Assembly (NCBI GenBank): GCA_017308235.1 | Contig: JAFKFL010000020.1 | Span: forward strand, 104,091 to 168,090 | Length of the DNA: 64,000 nucleotides | Reading direction: 5' to 3' | Source: Alphaproteobacteria bacterium | GTDB lineage: Bacteria > Pseudomonadota > Alphaproteobacteria > Reyranellales > Reyranellaceae | Shown: positions 17,371-26,709 of the stretch, piece after piece | How the letters are laid out: each line of letters opens with the position of its first letter | How positions within the stretch are numbered: the first letter of the stretch is position 1 | The notes under the pieces: model-generated | What the model was told of the DNA's origin: nothing | What the model saw: only the letters and a program-made list of their open reading frames with translations | The model's database searches: none | Made by a program: the position numbers and the translations under genes

Positions 17371-17721
17371 ATGGGACTTGCTCAATATGCTGATGGCGGG
17401 CTGTTCTCGCCGCGCAAGATCGCGGAGACGTTGCGCACGACGAGCGAGGAGATCGCCCGGACAGCCGGTCTCGGCAAGGATGCGATCCAGCGCAAGGAGC
17501 GCATCCGGTCCGACAAGACGCAACGCCGGCTACGCGAAGTGACGGAAATCATCAATAAGGTCGAGCCGCGCTTCGGCTCGGCGCTGATGGCCTATGCCTG
17601 GTATCGCTCCGAGCCTTTGCCCGGCTTCTCCGGCCTCACGGCGATGCAGCTCGTCCGTGACGGCCGCGCCGACGAGGTGCTCGACTATATCGACGCGGTC
17701 GACGCTGGTGTTCACGCATAA
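17371..17721 (+). CDS. Xre/MbcA-type antitoxin (DUF2384 C-terminus)
   Basis: The 116-residue protein has an N-terminal HTH-like part (KIAETLRTTSEEIARTAGLG) and a C-terminal Xre/MbcA/ParS toxin-binding domain with RFGSALMAYAWYRSEPLPGF and GRADEVLDYIDAV. The latter residues plug the active site of the cognate toxin. GAAGG nine bases before ATG 17371 favours it over GTG 17362. The RES toxin gene starts 8 bases after its stop. The complex is expected to repress the promoter at 17302-17335. Confidence 0.9.
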   Translation: MGLAQYADGGLFSPRKIAETLRTTSEEIARTAGLGKDAIQRKERIRSDKTQRRLREVTEIINKVEPRFGSALMAYAWYRSEPLPGFSGLTAMQLVRDGRADEVLDYIDAVDAGVHA

Positions 17722-17729
17722 GCTGGCCG

Positions 17730-18233
17730 ATGCGCTTCCAGGGGGTCCTCTACCGGGCGCTGAACCCGGTCTATGCACGCGAACCGTTATCGGGCCGCGG
17801 CGCTGAACTTTACGGGGGGCGCTTCAACCGGAAAGGGACACCGGCGCTCTACACATCGCTGTCGATCATGACGGCCTTGCGGGAAGCCAATCAGGTCGGC
17901 AGCTTGCAGCCGACAACACTCGTCTCCTACGATGCGGACATCGAGCGCGTTTTCGACTGCCGGGACGATGACGCCCTTCAGGTGGAAGGGATGGATGCCG
18001 CGGCACTCAATGATCCGACCTGGCGCGATCAGATGAAGATAGCGGGAGAAGCGAAAACCCAGGCCTTCGCCCGAAAGCTAATCGTCTCCGGCTATCATGG
18101 AATATTGGTCAGGAGCTTCGCACCCGGGGCAACCCGCGACGACCTCAACCTTGTTCTCTGGCGGTGGAGCGACACGCCGCCATGCCACCTCACTCTGATC
18201 GACGACGAACACCGTCTTTCGCGACAGCCCTGA
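17730..18233 (+). CDS. RES-domain toxin (NAD-degrading)
   Basis: The 167-residue protein has the RES signature: YRALNPVYAREPLSGRGAE at the N-terminus, YGGRFNRKGTPALYTSLS and a late Ser-rich loop. RES toxins fold like ADP-ribosyltransferases and deplete cellular NAD+. Residues R8, Y28 and the later Ser/Glu match the expected active-site pattern. It forms a type II toxin-antitoxin pair with the preceding Xre gene. On a plasmid it would act as an addiction module and possibly as phage defence. Confidence 0.92.
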   Translation: MRFQGVLYRALNPVYAREPLSGRGAELYGGRFNRKGTPALYTSLSIMTALREANQVGSLQPTTLVSYDADIERVFDCRDDDALQVEGMDAAALNDPTWRDQMKIAGEAKTQAFARKLIVSGYHGILVRSFAPGATRDDLNLVLWRWSDTPPCHLTLIDDEHRLSRQP

Positions 18234-18289
18234 CGAGCGACATGAGGATGGCCGGCCTCGCCCGAGGGGCGCGCCGGTCACCAAGCCGA

Positions 18290-21200
18290 TCAGGCGGCGA
18301 TCGCGCCTGCTGCACCGATGCCGTCAATATCGGTCGCCAACGCCACATCGACCTCCGCGAGCAGGCGGCGCTTCTCGGCAAGGTCCGAGGCGAAGGCGAA
18401 CTCCCCCTCGCCGCGCGCCTGGTAGGATGCAAGCCTGCGGCGCGCATCGGCGAGGCGCTGGCGGTAGCGCTCCCGATCACCCTCGAAGCCGTCGAGCGCA
18501 TGCTCGAGGCGGGAGATCGCACCGAGAGGAGTGGTCGTCACCGGGAGCTCGATCGCGTGCTCGGCGCCGGCGCGCAACAGCATGGTCGTGTATCGATAAC
18601 CGTCCTTGCCGAAGCGCTCGCCGGCATAGTCGAGGTCGAAGCCACCGATCGAGGCGATGATGCTCTCGCCTTGCCTCTGGAGCTGAACTCTGGTCAGAAT
18701 CTCCTTCATGAGGGCACGGCCAGCCTCCTTGCGCTCTGCATAGGCCTTGCCGGCGACAACCGTGGCGAAGGCCTCGCCTGCGGTCGGAATCAGGCGGTCG
18801 AGATCCTGCCCGATCTCGGCTATGCGCCGCGTCGAGACCTCGATGTCGCGCTCGGCGTCGCGGATCTGTCGCCGTACCGCATGCTGGTCATCGAGATGCG
18901 CGGCGCGCAGGCGTTCGAGCCGGGCGATATCCGCTTCGAGCCCGGCCTTCTGCATCAGGCGCGAATCTCCGGAGGCGATCGCCTTCGCCATCGCGAACTG
19001 GTTGGCTTGCCCCTCGCCGAGATCGTCCAAGCGCCGGATCGAGGTGTCGCCGGAGAGTGCGGCCGCGATGAAGCGAGCCTTGCGTTCATTATTCTGCCAC
19101 ATCGTCGCGTCGAGCGAGCCTTCGGTGGCATAGGCATAGATCTCGACCTCATCGTGCTGGTTGCCCTGCCGGACGATACGGCCCTCGCGCTGCTCGATCT
19201 GCGAGGGCAGCCAGGGCACATCGAGGTGGTGAAGCGCCTTGAGGCGCAGCTGCGCATTGACGCCGGTCCCCATCATCTCGGACGATCCGACCAGGAAGAG
19301 CACCCGGCCCGCCCGAACATCTCCGAACAGCCGCTGCTTGGCCTCCGTTTTCCGGAAATCCTGGATGTAGGCGATCTGCGACGGAGGAACGCCCTGGCGG
19401 ACCAGCTCATCGCGGATCCAGCGATAGGCCGAAAACCCTCGGGTCTTCTCGACATTGATCGTGCCGAGATCGGAGAAGATCATCTGGGCGGCGCCGGGCA
19501 GCTCATAAGGCTTGCCGTCGGGCCGGAGGTAGCTGTTCTTGGCGCCCTCGTTCCAGATGCGCAAGGCGTTCGCGATCAGCTTGTTGAGCTTGTTCTGCGG
19601 CTCGTTGTCGTTCTCGGCATCAACCAGGCGCAGATCGATCGCGGCATGTCGGCCATCGGTGATGACCGAGAGCAGGATATCGTCGCCGGGCTCCGGTGGC
19701 CGGTCGCGCTCCTCGATCGTCTTGATGCGCGCCGCGAGTTGAAGCTGGTAATTCTTGAAGCCCTGCGAGGGCTTCGCGGTCACGATCTGGCGCTTGCCGG
19801 TGGCGATCGCCGGCACCCTGACGTATTGGCGCAGGTCCTCCGGCATCACGACATCCGCGAAGGAGCGGAACATGGCGATGAGCTCGGGCACGTTGACGAA
19901 GCTGGCGAAGCGCGAGACCGGCTTGTATTTGCCCGACGGCTGCAGCTCGAGCTCAGTGACCGTGTCACCGAAGGTCGAGGCCCAGGCGTCGAACTCATGC
20001 AGGCCGCGCTCCATCAGCGCAGCGTGATCCATCAGCCGCTGTACGGTGAACATCTCGCCGAGCGTGTTGGTGATCGGCGTGCCGGAGGCGAGCACCAGGG
20101 CCCGGCCCGGGTTCCGCATCTCGATGAAGCGGGACTTCACATAGAGATCCCAGGCGCGCTGCGAGCCATTCGGGTCGACGCCTTTCAGTGTCGACATGTT
20201 GGTGGCGAAAGACAGCTTCCGGAACTCCTGCGCCTCGTCGACGATGATCTGGTCGATACCAATCTCGGCGATGGTCAGGAGTTCGTCCTTGCGCGTCGCC
20301 AACGCCTCGAAGCGTTCCTGCAAGCCTTCCTTCAAGCGCTCGAGGCGCTTGCGCGAGACGCGGTCCTCCGGGTCGACATCGAGCAGCAGCTTCTCATAGA
20401 GCGCGAGCTCGTCCTGGATCATCTGCTGTTCGAAGGCGGAGGGGACGCCGATGAAGCGGAAGGCGGAATGGGTGATGATGATCGCGTCCCAGCTCGCCGT
20501 CGCGGCCCGGGACAGGAAGCGGGCGCGCTTGTCTTTGGTGAAATTGGTCTCGTCGGCGACGAGGATACGAGCCGACGGATAGAGCGCGAGGAACTCGCGC
20601 GCAGCCTGGGCCAGGCAATGACCGGGAACGACGACCATCGCCTTGGCGATCAGGCCGAGCCGGCGCTGCTCCATGATCGCCGCAGCCATGGTCATGGTCT
20701 TGCCGGCACCGACGGCATGGGCGAGATAGGTCGAACCGGCCGCGATGATGCGCCAGATGCCGCGTTTCTGATGTCCATAGAGCATGAAGGCGCCTGAGGC
20801 CCCCGGAAGCGTCAGATGGGCGCCGTCGAAGGCCCGGGGCGCAATATTGTTGAAGCGATCATTGTAGACCCGCGCCAGCCGGTCGGTTCGGTCTGGATCG
20901 GACCAGATCCAGCGCTGGAAGGCGTCCTTGAGCTTCTGGAGCTTGGTCTTCGCGGCTTCGGTATCGACGACATTGAGCACGCGGCGTTCGCTGTCACCGT
21001 CCTTGATCAGGTCGAAGATCTGCGGCACCCGGCTGTTGAGCGCGTCGGTCAACAGGTCGCCGGCGTGCCGGCGGCTGGTTCCCCATTCCGATGTGCCGAC
21101 GGCAAGATAGGCAAGCTGGCGCGCATCGACGGTCCAGCTCGCCAGCTCGGGCATGTGATGGATCCTGATGTCGACGCCCATCGTCTCTTTGACGAAGGCG

Positions 21201-23383
21201 ACGACGTCGGCGGCCGGAATCCACGGCGCGCCGAGACGCGCCGTGATGGCCGAGGGCCGAAGATCGGCTGGCTGCACCAACTGAAGGGCCGCGACATTGC
21301 GCTCATAGACGGGATCGAGGGCGGACGCGGCGTCCGCGAGCTTCAGCTTGTCGCGCACGGCGCCCGAGAGATAGGCGTCGGCCATCTGCCAGGAACCGTC
21401 GGCTGGATTGCGGAAGATCGCGCTGCCGAGCTCGGCGACGACATCGTCAGGATCGCGATGAACCAGCTCCGCGATATGGTCGAGATCGACGCGGCCGCGC
21501 TCATTGAGGACGACGGCCAGCGCATCGGCGGCACTCGCGATCGTCGGAGGCGCCGGCGGCGCGATCACGCGCTGCGTGAAGATCGGGCCAGGTCGGGCGG
21601 TGTCACTCTCGAGATCGTAGTCCTCGATCGAGGCGACCAGCCAGCAATCGGGATCGTCGAGGAAGGGCTGGAGGTTCGGCCGGCGATGGCTCTCGCGCGT
21701 GTCGCTGGTCTCGGGATCCTCGGTGATCGAAACGGTCGTGTGGTTGATCGGACCGAAATCGCGCACGAAGCTCGACCAGGCGATGCGCAGCCTGACCTGC
21801 AACTCCGACCAGGGCTGGTCGAGCTCCTGTGCCTTTAAGAGCGCGCGCACGCCATCGCGGACCGGGATCAGCTTTTTGATGATCCGGACATGCTTTTCCG
21901 GGATGCCGTCTGCACTGCGTCCCTTCCGGATGGTCACAGCGACCGTCTCGCCATCGATGACCTGCATGAGGCCCCGGCTGTTGTCGATGAGGAAGCTGCC
22001 CTCGCGAACATGGCGCTCGACCAGAAGATCGACAGCACCCTGATCGGCAGCATCACTCGGATCGAAATCGATCTCGCCGGGCTCGCCGTCATAGCGGTCC
22101 TCCGGAAGCAGACCGATGGCCGCCGACAACGCCGTGGCGAGGTCCTCGCCGCGCCGCGGCAGGCAGGTATAGGTCTCGCCGAAAGGGCCGGTGGTCAGCG
22201 CATGCGTGCCGAGAACGAAGTCCGGATGCTGCGCGAACCAGCGATTGATCCGGATCGCGCCTTCATCATCGGTCGCTGGCCGCACCTCCTCGATGTCGAG
22301 CCAGGTCAGGTCGCCCTCGGGCTCTCCGAGCTTGCGCTTGCGCAGGAAGAGGAGGTCGACGACAACGTCGGTGCCGGCATCCCCACGGAAGCTGCCCTCT
22401 GGCAGGCGGATGGCCGCGATCAGATCGGCGGATTTCGCCATCTGCTCGCGCGCCGTGCTGCCGGCCTTGTCCATCGTCCCGGAGCTGGTGACGAAAGCGG
22501 CGAAGGCGCCTGGTTTCAGGAGGTCGATCGAGCGCGCGATGAAGTAGTCGTGCACGCGCAAGCCAAGCGATCGATAGGCGCGGTCCGAACGGATGTTCCG
22601 GTCGGAGAAGGGCGGGTTGCCGATGGCGAGATCGAAGCTCGCCGGCAGGTCTGTGCGGGCGAAATCGCCGGTCAAAATCCGGGCTCGTGGCTGCAGCAGC
22701 CGGGCGATCCGCGCGGTCACGGGATCGAGTTCGACCCCGGTCACATGCGAGACGTCGCGCAGCGCCTCAGGCATCAGCGCCGGGAACAGCCCCGAGCCCA
22801 TACCGGGCTCGAGGGTGCGGCCGCCGCGCCAGCCGAGGCGCTGGAGGCCCGCCCAGATCGCCCGAACGATGAACTCCGGCGTGAAATGGGCATATTGGGT
22901 GCAGCGGGCGAGCGAGGCATAGTCAGCCTCGGCGACGGCATCCTCCAGAGCGGAACCGATCTCCACCCAGCCTTTGCGGAAGTCGCCCTCGCCAGGACGC
23001 CGAAAGACGCCATTGGCGAGGTCCGAGGCGCCGAAGCCGGTGAAGCGGACCAGCTTCGCCTGCTCCTCGCGCGTGGCTGGACGCTCGGCTGCCTCGATCT
23101 CGGCTGCGAGCCGGATCGCCACGATATTCTCGCGCGCCCGGTCCTTCCAGCCGCGGGCCAGGCCACGATCGTCGGTGAGATAGAAGTTTGCGCCGCGCGC
23201 ACGACAGTTCGTCGTCGGCGGCGTCACGTTCGCCGCGATCGGCATCGCCGGCGCCGGTGCTGCGGGATCGGGATCGTCATCCGGCTCGAAGTCGCCCGCG
23301 AAGTCGGTCACGCCGAGACCAAGTCCCGACGACAACGCGGTGTTGCCGAAAAGGTCGAGCGTGAAAGGATCGTCCTGCGCCAT
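18290..23383 (-). CDS. N6-adenine methyltransferase fused to SNF2/DEAD-type helicase
   Basis: The 1697-residue fusion protein has a SAM-binding motif LEPGMGSGLF near residues 191-200. The adenine-methylase motif IGNPPFSDRN follows near 254-263. A superfamily 2 helicase has HAVGAGKTMTMAAAI near 890 (Walker A), VDEAQEFRKL near 1050 (DEAQ box) and SQIEQREGRIVRQGN near 1400 (motif VI). The C-terminal 250 residues are coiled. Such proteins are standard on conjugative plasmids and some phages and are thought to methylate or remodel incoming DNA against restriction; no nuclease motif is seen. Start ATG 23383 has AAGGAG at a normal distance, whereas ATG 23392 would abut it. Confidence 0.92.
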   Translation of the reverse strand: MAQDDPFTLDLFGNTALSSGLGLGVTDFAGDFEPDDDPDPAAPAPAMPIAANVTPPTTNCRARGANFYLTDDRGLARGWKDRARENIVAIRLAAEIEAAERPATREEQAKLVRFTGFGASDLANGVFRRPGEGDFRKGWVEIGSALEDAVAEADYASLARCTQYAHFTPEFIVRAIWAGLQRLGWRGGRTLEPGMGSGLFPALMPEALRDVSHVTGVELDPVTARIARLLQPRARILTGDFARTDLPASFDLAIGNPPFSDRNIRSDRAYRSLGLRVHDYFIARSIDLLKPGAFAAFVTSSGTMDKAGSTAREQMAKSADLIAAIRLPEGSFRGDAGTDVVVDLLFLRKRKLGEPEGDLTWLDIEEVRPATDDEGAIRINRWFAQHPDFVLGTHALTTGPFGETYTCLPRRGEDLATALSAAIGLLPEDRYDGEPGEIDFDPSDAADQGAVDLLVERHVREGSFLIDNSRGLMQVIDGETVAVTIRKGRSADGIPEKHVRIIKKLIPVRDGVRALLKAQELDQPWSELQVRLRIAWSSFVRDFGPINHTTVSITEDPETSDTRESHRRPNLQPFLDDPDCWLVASIEDYDLESDTARPGPIFTQRVIAPPAPPTIASAADALAVVLNERGRVDLDHIAELVHRDPDDVVAELGSAIFRNPADGSWQMADAYLSGAVRDKLKLADAASALDPVYERNVAALQLVQPADLRPSAITARLGAPWIPAADVVAFVKETMGVDIRIHHMPELASWTVDARQLAYLAVGTSEWGTSRRHAGDLLTDALNSRVPQIFDLIKDGDSERRVLNVVDTEAAKTKLQKLKDAFQRWIWSDPDRTDRLARVYNDRFNNIAPRAFDGAHLTLPGASGAFMLYGHQKRGIWRIIAAGSTYLAHAVGAGKTMTMAAAIMEQRRLGLIAKAMVVVPGHCLAQAAREFLALYPSARILVADETNFTKDKRARFLSRAATASWDAIIITHSAFRFIGVPSAFEQQMIQDELALYEKLLLDVDPEDRVSRKRLERLKEGLQERFEALATRKDELLTIAEIGIDQIIVDEAQEFRKLSFATNMSTLKGVDPNGSQRAWDLYVKSRFIEMRNPGRALVLASGTPITNTLGEMFTVQRLMDHAALMERGLHEFDAWASTFGDTVTELELQPSGKYKPVSRFASFVNVPELIAMFRSFADVVMPEDLRQYVRVPAIATGKRQIVTAKPSQGFKNYQLQLAARIKTIEERDRPPEPGDDILLSVITDGRHAAIDLRLVDAENDNEPQNKLNKLIANALRIWNEGAKNSYLRPDGKPYELPGAAQMIFSDLGTINVEKTRGFSAYRWIRDELVRQGVPPSQIAYIQDFRKTEAKQRLFGDVRAGRVLFLVGSSEMMGTGVNAQLRLKALHHLDVPWLPSQIEQREGRIVRQGNQHDEVEIYAYATEGSLDATMWQNNERKARFIAAALSGDTSIRRLDDLGEGQANQFAMAKAIASGDSRLMQKAGLEADIARLERLRAAHLDDQHAVRRQIRDAERDIEVSTRRIAEIGQDLDRLIPTAGEAFATVVAGKAYAERKEAGRALMKEILTRVQLQRQGESIIASIGGFDLDYAGERFGKDGYRYTTMLLRAGAEHAIELPVTTTPLGAISRLEHALDGFEGDRERYRQRLADARRRLASYQARGEGEFAFASDLAEKRRLLAEVDVALATDIDGIGAAGAIAA

Positions 23384-23493
23384 CGGAAACATCTCCTTGG
23401 ATTGAGGGCGCGCGACATCGGCCAGCCGGACGGCGTCCGGCCGGGGGAAATGATCGCGACAACGTTGGGGGGCGGGCCTGCCCGGCCCGAAGG

Positions 23494-23892
23494 TCAGCGG
23501 CGGATCAAAGAGACCGACAGATTGGTGTCGGTCATCACAATGTGCAGGTGGGTCGCCGTCGGCGAGGCCATGATCAGTTTCACGAGCATTTCGGCATCGA
23601 GAAAGTCGATGCCGTCATCGGCGCCGAAATGCTGGCGCTTGTAGTGCCAGTAATCGGGGTTGGTCTTCGGATCGCATTCCTCGGCATAGATGACGAGCGG
23701 ACGCTGCTCTTCGGCGAGCTTGCCATTGGACAGGATGTAGACGCCCTCGTCGCCGACCAGCCAGAGGCCGGGCTTTTCGTCCCGGCCGGGCGCGAGGCCG
23801 TAATGGGGATTGCGGAAGCCGCCATTGTTGAAGGCGTCGATCCGCCCGCGCAGGATGACGGCACGGACATCGGTCACGGAGAAGGTGAACAT
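23494..23892 (-). CDS. DUF3085 domain protein
   Basis: The 132-residue protein contains KPGLWLVGDEGVYILSNGKL, diagnostic of DUF3085, a small family found on plasmids next to methylase-helicase and DUF1419 genes, as here. The function is unknown. The C-terminal half has an alpha/beta pattern ending SPTATHLHIVMTDTNLSVSL. It is co-oriented with, and 12 bases downstream of, the DUF1419 gene, suggesting one operon running toward the helicase gene. Confidence 0.85.
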   Translation of the reverse strand: MFTFSVTDVRAVILRGRIDAFNNGGFRNPHYGLAPGRDEKPGLWLVGDEGVYILSNGKLAEEQRPLVIYAEECDPKTNPDYWHYKRQHFGADDGIDFLDAEMLVKLIMASPTATHLHIVMTDTNLSVSLIRR

Positions 23893-23904
23893 CGCCGCCT
23901 CCCC

Positions 23905-24507
23905 TCATGCCGCTTGTTGCTGGGGGAGGTAGCGCAAGTGCACCGGCAGCTTGGCCGAGATCTCCGCAGCGGTGAGCCCATCGAGCAATCGGAAGTCGCG
24001 GGATTGCCAGGACGCGCACAACATGACGATGCGTTGGCCCCGCTCGGCTCTGGCAAAGCGCTCGTCGGCGTAGCCGCGATAATCGTCATGGGTGCTCGAC
24101 CAGATATGCTCGATCCGCTCCGCCCGCGTCATGGCGCGGACCGGCCGGGATTCCCGCTCGACGATCGCGTCGCGCAGTCGCCCCGGCGATGCTGGGTCCG
24201 ATAGATCGCAAAGCCCGTGAAAATACCGAAGCTGCCCGTCGATCGAGAGCGCGAAGAAGACGCTGGTGATCGAGCCGATCAGGAATTCGCGCATCGCGAA
24301 CATCTCGCCGCGCATCCAGAGCGGCGGCAGGATCTCGAGCATGTAGTCGTGCTCGCTCCGGCCGATCTCGAACCATTCGCCCCGATACAGGGCACCGGCG
24401 TCATCCTCGAAACGGTCCGGTCGCTGTGCGTGCCGGTCGAACATCCGGAACATCTGGCGGCGCTCGGCGACGCCCTCATAGACTTTACGGATCGCAGATG
24501 AGGTCAT
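23905..24507 (-). CDS. DUF1419 domain protein
   Basis: The 200-residue protein matches DUF1419 (N-terminal FRMFDRHAQRPDRF, then WFEIGRSEHDYMLEILPPLW, MREFLIGSITSVFFALSIDG). This family of unknown function is found almost only on alphaproteobacterial plasmids. AAGGAG seven bases upstream fixes ATG 24507; six extra codons upstream were rejected. It is followed by the DUF3085 gene and then the methylase-helicase gene. Confidence 0.85.
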   Translation of the reverse strand: MTSSAIRKVYEGVAERRQMFRMFDRHAQRPDRFEDDAGALYRGEWFEIGRSEHDYMLEILPPLWMRGEMFAMREFLIGSITSVFFALSIDGQLRYFHGLCDLSDPASPGRLRDAIVERESRPVRAMTRAERIEHIWSSTHDDYRGYADERFARAERGQRIVMLCASWQSRDFRLLDGLTAAEISAKLPVHLRYLPQQQAA

Positions 24508-24546
24508 GGGCGGGCTCCTTGTCACGCCGTCGGACTGGAGCGCGGC

Positions 24547-25614
24547 TCACCTCCTCGGCCTTGCCATCACCTTCAGTCCTTCTGACCCCTCCCCTGCTGC
24601 CGCCTCTCCGTCCGGCCGGGTCAAGGGCCGCGGAACGCGGGCGTAGCTTCCCTTGACGCGGCCGGCGGGCATGCGGCAGCCGATTGTCTCCTCCCTCCTT
24701 CCCTTTGCTTCATGTTCGATCGCCGGCGCTGCCTGCAGCTCGGCGTTCCAGTCCACCTGCGCAGGCCGCAAGCGCTCAAACCCGCACCCAATCGCGATCG
24801 CCATCGTCTTCAGGCGGGCGGCATAGGCTTCGCCCTGTCGGTTGTTGTCGGTCGCGGCGACCAGCAACGCCCCGGCGCTCGCCGCGAGCGCGCGGATCGC
24901 GTCATCGGTTGCCGGCGCCCACCCACCCCCGGTGCTGAGATAGAGGCTATCGGACCGGGTGTGCTCGAGATCAGAAAGACTCATCGCGTCTATTGCTGCC
25001 TCGGTCACGCAGAGACGTGGCACAGCCGCCGGTCCAAACCGGAACAGCCGCTTGGTACCGCCGGTCGAGAAGCCTCGCCACTGCGGACCGCGCTCCTCCC
25101 AGCCGGTGATCGCCCCGACCTCGTCGCGATGGGCGGCCCACATGCTCCCCTGCGGACCTTCGCGCAGGACATGGTCGCGGACAGCGGCGCGGATGATGGA
25201 GTCCGGCAGTCCGCGCTCATCGCGCAGATAGCGCCAGGCCGGCGAGCCCGACCACGGTCTGCGGCGGCTCGCCCATCGCTCAAGGATAGATCGGACAGAG
25301 CTAGAACCGCGCGGCGGCCGGGGCCAGACTGGATATTTCGGAACGAAGCCGACCAGTGCAGCGACCCGCTCAAGGCCTTCGACGAAGGAGACGCCATCAA
25401 GATATTTGACCAGGCCGAACACATCGCCCTTGGCGTCGGACAGGGGGTCGAACCAACCCTTTCCGGCGTGGATCACGATGACGATCGCGTCGCCGCGGCG
25501 GTATTTGCCCGCATTGCGGGTGCTTTCCGCCAAGTCGATCGCGAACCCTGCCTTCTCGAGCACCGCCGCGCACGGCACCCTCTCCCGCAATTCCTCCAGT
25601 TCGGTCCGTTTCAT
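24547..25614 (-). CDS. DUF3991/Toprim domain protein (TraC-primase-like)
   Basis: The 355-residue protein combines an N-terminal zinc-finger-less DUF3991 region (residues 60-110, AGKGWFDPLSDAKGDVFGLV) with a Toprim domain (about 195-290). The Toprim domain has VTEAAIDAMSL containing the catalytic Glu, and LLVAATDNNRQGE with the D-x-D/N metal site. Toprim proteins of this kind are conjugal primase-like factors that may prime the complementary strand in the recipient. The last 60 residues are basic and look poorly structured, overlapping low-complexity DNA, so the true stop region is of low information. It heads the DUF1419-DUF3085-helicase group. Confidence 0.85.
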   Translation of the reverse strand: MKRTELEELRERVPCAAVLEKAGFAIDLAESTRNAGKYRRGDAIVIVIHAGKGWFDPLSDAKGDVFGLVKYLDGVSFVEGLERVAALVGFVPKYPVWPRPPRGSSSVRSILERWASRRRPWSGSPAWRYLRDERGLPDSIIRAAVRDHVLREGPQGSMWAAHRDEVGAITGWEERGPQWRGFSTGGTKRLFRFGPAAVPRLCVTEAAIDAMSLSDLEHTRSDSLYLSTGGGWAPATDDAIRALAASAGALLVAATDNNRQGEAYAARLKTMAIAIGCGFERLRPAQVDWNAELQAAPAIEHEAKGRREETIGCRMPAGRVKGSYARVPRPLTRPDGEAAAGEGSEGLKVMARPRR

Positions 25615-25791
25615 GGTCCTGCCGGCACGCGCTCGCGTCCGCCTTTCCTTGCCTGTTTTCCTTTTCCCCGCGTCTCGCGGAGCGGCTTCCGGAGGCCGCG
25701 AAGAGCCATGACGGCAAGGGCGCGCCAGCGGCGTGAGCTTCCCTTGCCGCCGCAGCTCGCAAGCGGCATTTCCGGAAGGAGAAGGGCCGGC

Positions 25792-25974
25792 TCAACGCGC
25801 CGGCCGGCTTTCGAACGGATCGAACTCGGCGATGGGCTCGACCTCGCCATCGTCGAGCTCGGCGGAGGGCAGGACGCCGAAGGCTCCGTTCGACCGGAAG
25901 ACAGTGACCGCAACCATGAGGGTCTGGGCGAGCTGAAAGGCATGGCTCTGGGCAAGCGACAGATCGTTAGACAT
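25792..25974 (-). CDS. Small hypothetical protein
   Basis: The 60-residue protein starts MSNDLSLAQSHAFQLAQTLM, with GGAG nine bases ahead of ATG 25974. A hydrophobic/helical N-terminal half is followed by a very acidic end (DDGEVEPIAEFDPFES). No family was recognised. It is typical of short accessory genes in plasmid antirestriction blocks. The 735 bases upstream, to 26709, contain no supported gene; this stretch marks the change from backbone to the defence island. Confidence 0.6.
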   Translation of the reverse strand: MSNDLSLAQSHAFQLAQTLMVAVTVFRSNGAFGVLPSAELDDGEVEPIAEFDPFESRPAR

Positions 25975-26709
25975 CGTGAAGGCTCCATCCGGGAGCGGGC
26001 CAATTCCCGCTCGATGGCTTCGACAGTGTCCGGACCCGGACGCGATCACCGCGCCGGGCAAAGCCCAAGCGGCCGCAGCTTGCTAGCGGACCCCTCGGGG
26101 TTGATCGAGGAAGTCCCGGGGCCGGACCAGGACGCCATCCCTGAAGAGCGGGAATGGGTTGCTCCGGGGTCGGCCTGCTCTCTCGTGGACGATCCGACCC
26201 GGCCCGGCTGTCTTTTCGGCACTCCAGGACGGGGCTGGTCGTGCGGCGCGCTTCAGGCGGCGAATTCTTCCAGCCAGCCTCCACGTCAAAATCGACGAGG
26301 GTCTGGGGGAGGCCATTACGATCCGCAAGGGTTCGATTTTGATGACTGGCCAGCACGGGTCGCGAGTATCGCTCGCAGCATCAAGGGCGAATAAGGCCCG
26401 CCGTCCAGGGCAGCGGACCGCGCGCTGTCGGCACGATGCTTCCGCGGCGCCGGGTGACTTTCATTACTAGCAGCTACGCTGCGGTTCGGCTCGGCAGCCA
26501 AGCCCCACTGGCTGCAACAACCTTATCACGACAATCGGCGACGGGATCCCGCGTCGATTTACACGCAGAGTTCTCTCCCACCTTGCCCGCCGTTAGCCGA
26601 AGACCGCTGTTCACGCTTGAACGCATCCAGGTGACGCAGATCAATCAACTCTATAGAGGACGCACCTATATTGTGCCGACGGTTTCAGTGAATCTGATTT
26701 GGAGGGGCT

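Noticed and set aside
18164..20797. 877-residue open frame on the plus strand
   Set aside because: It runs opposite the methylase-helicase gene, whose motifs are unmistakable. The antisense frame has the Arg/Ala/Gly-rich composition produced by high-GC codon use and no domain.
24712..26394. 560-residue plus-strand open frame over the Toprim gene and the following gap
   Set aside because: Most of it is the shadow of the DUF3991/Toprim gene. Only its last 25 residues (acidic, DFDDWPARVASIARSIKGE) look gene-like, too short to support a separate gene or fragment.
25975..26709. Genes or attachment sites at the left edge of the island
   Set aside because: No frame has convincing composition or start signals, and no direct repeat matching the right edge (46741-46836) was found by eye.
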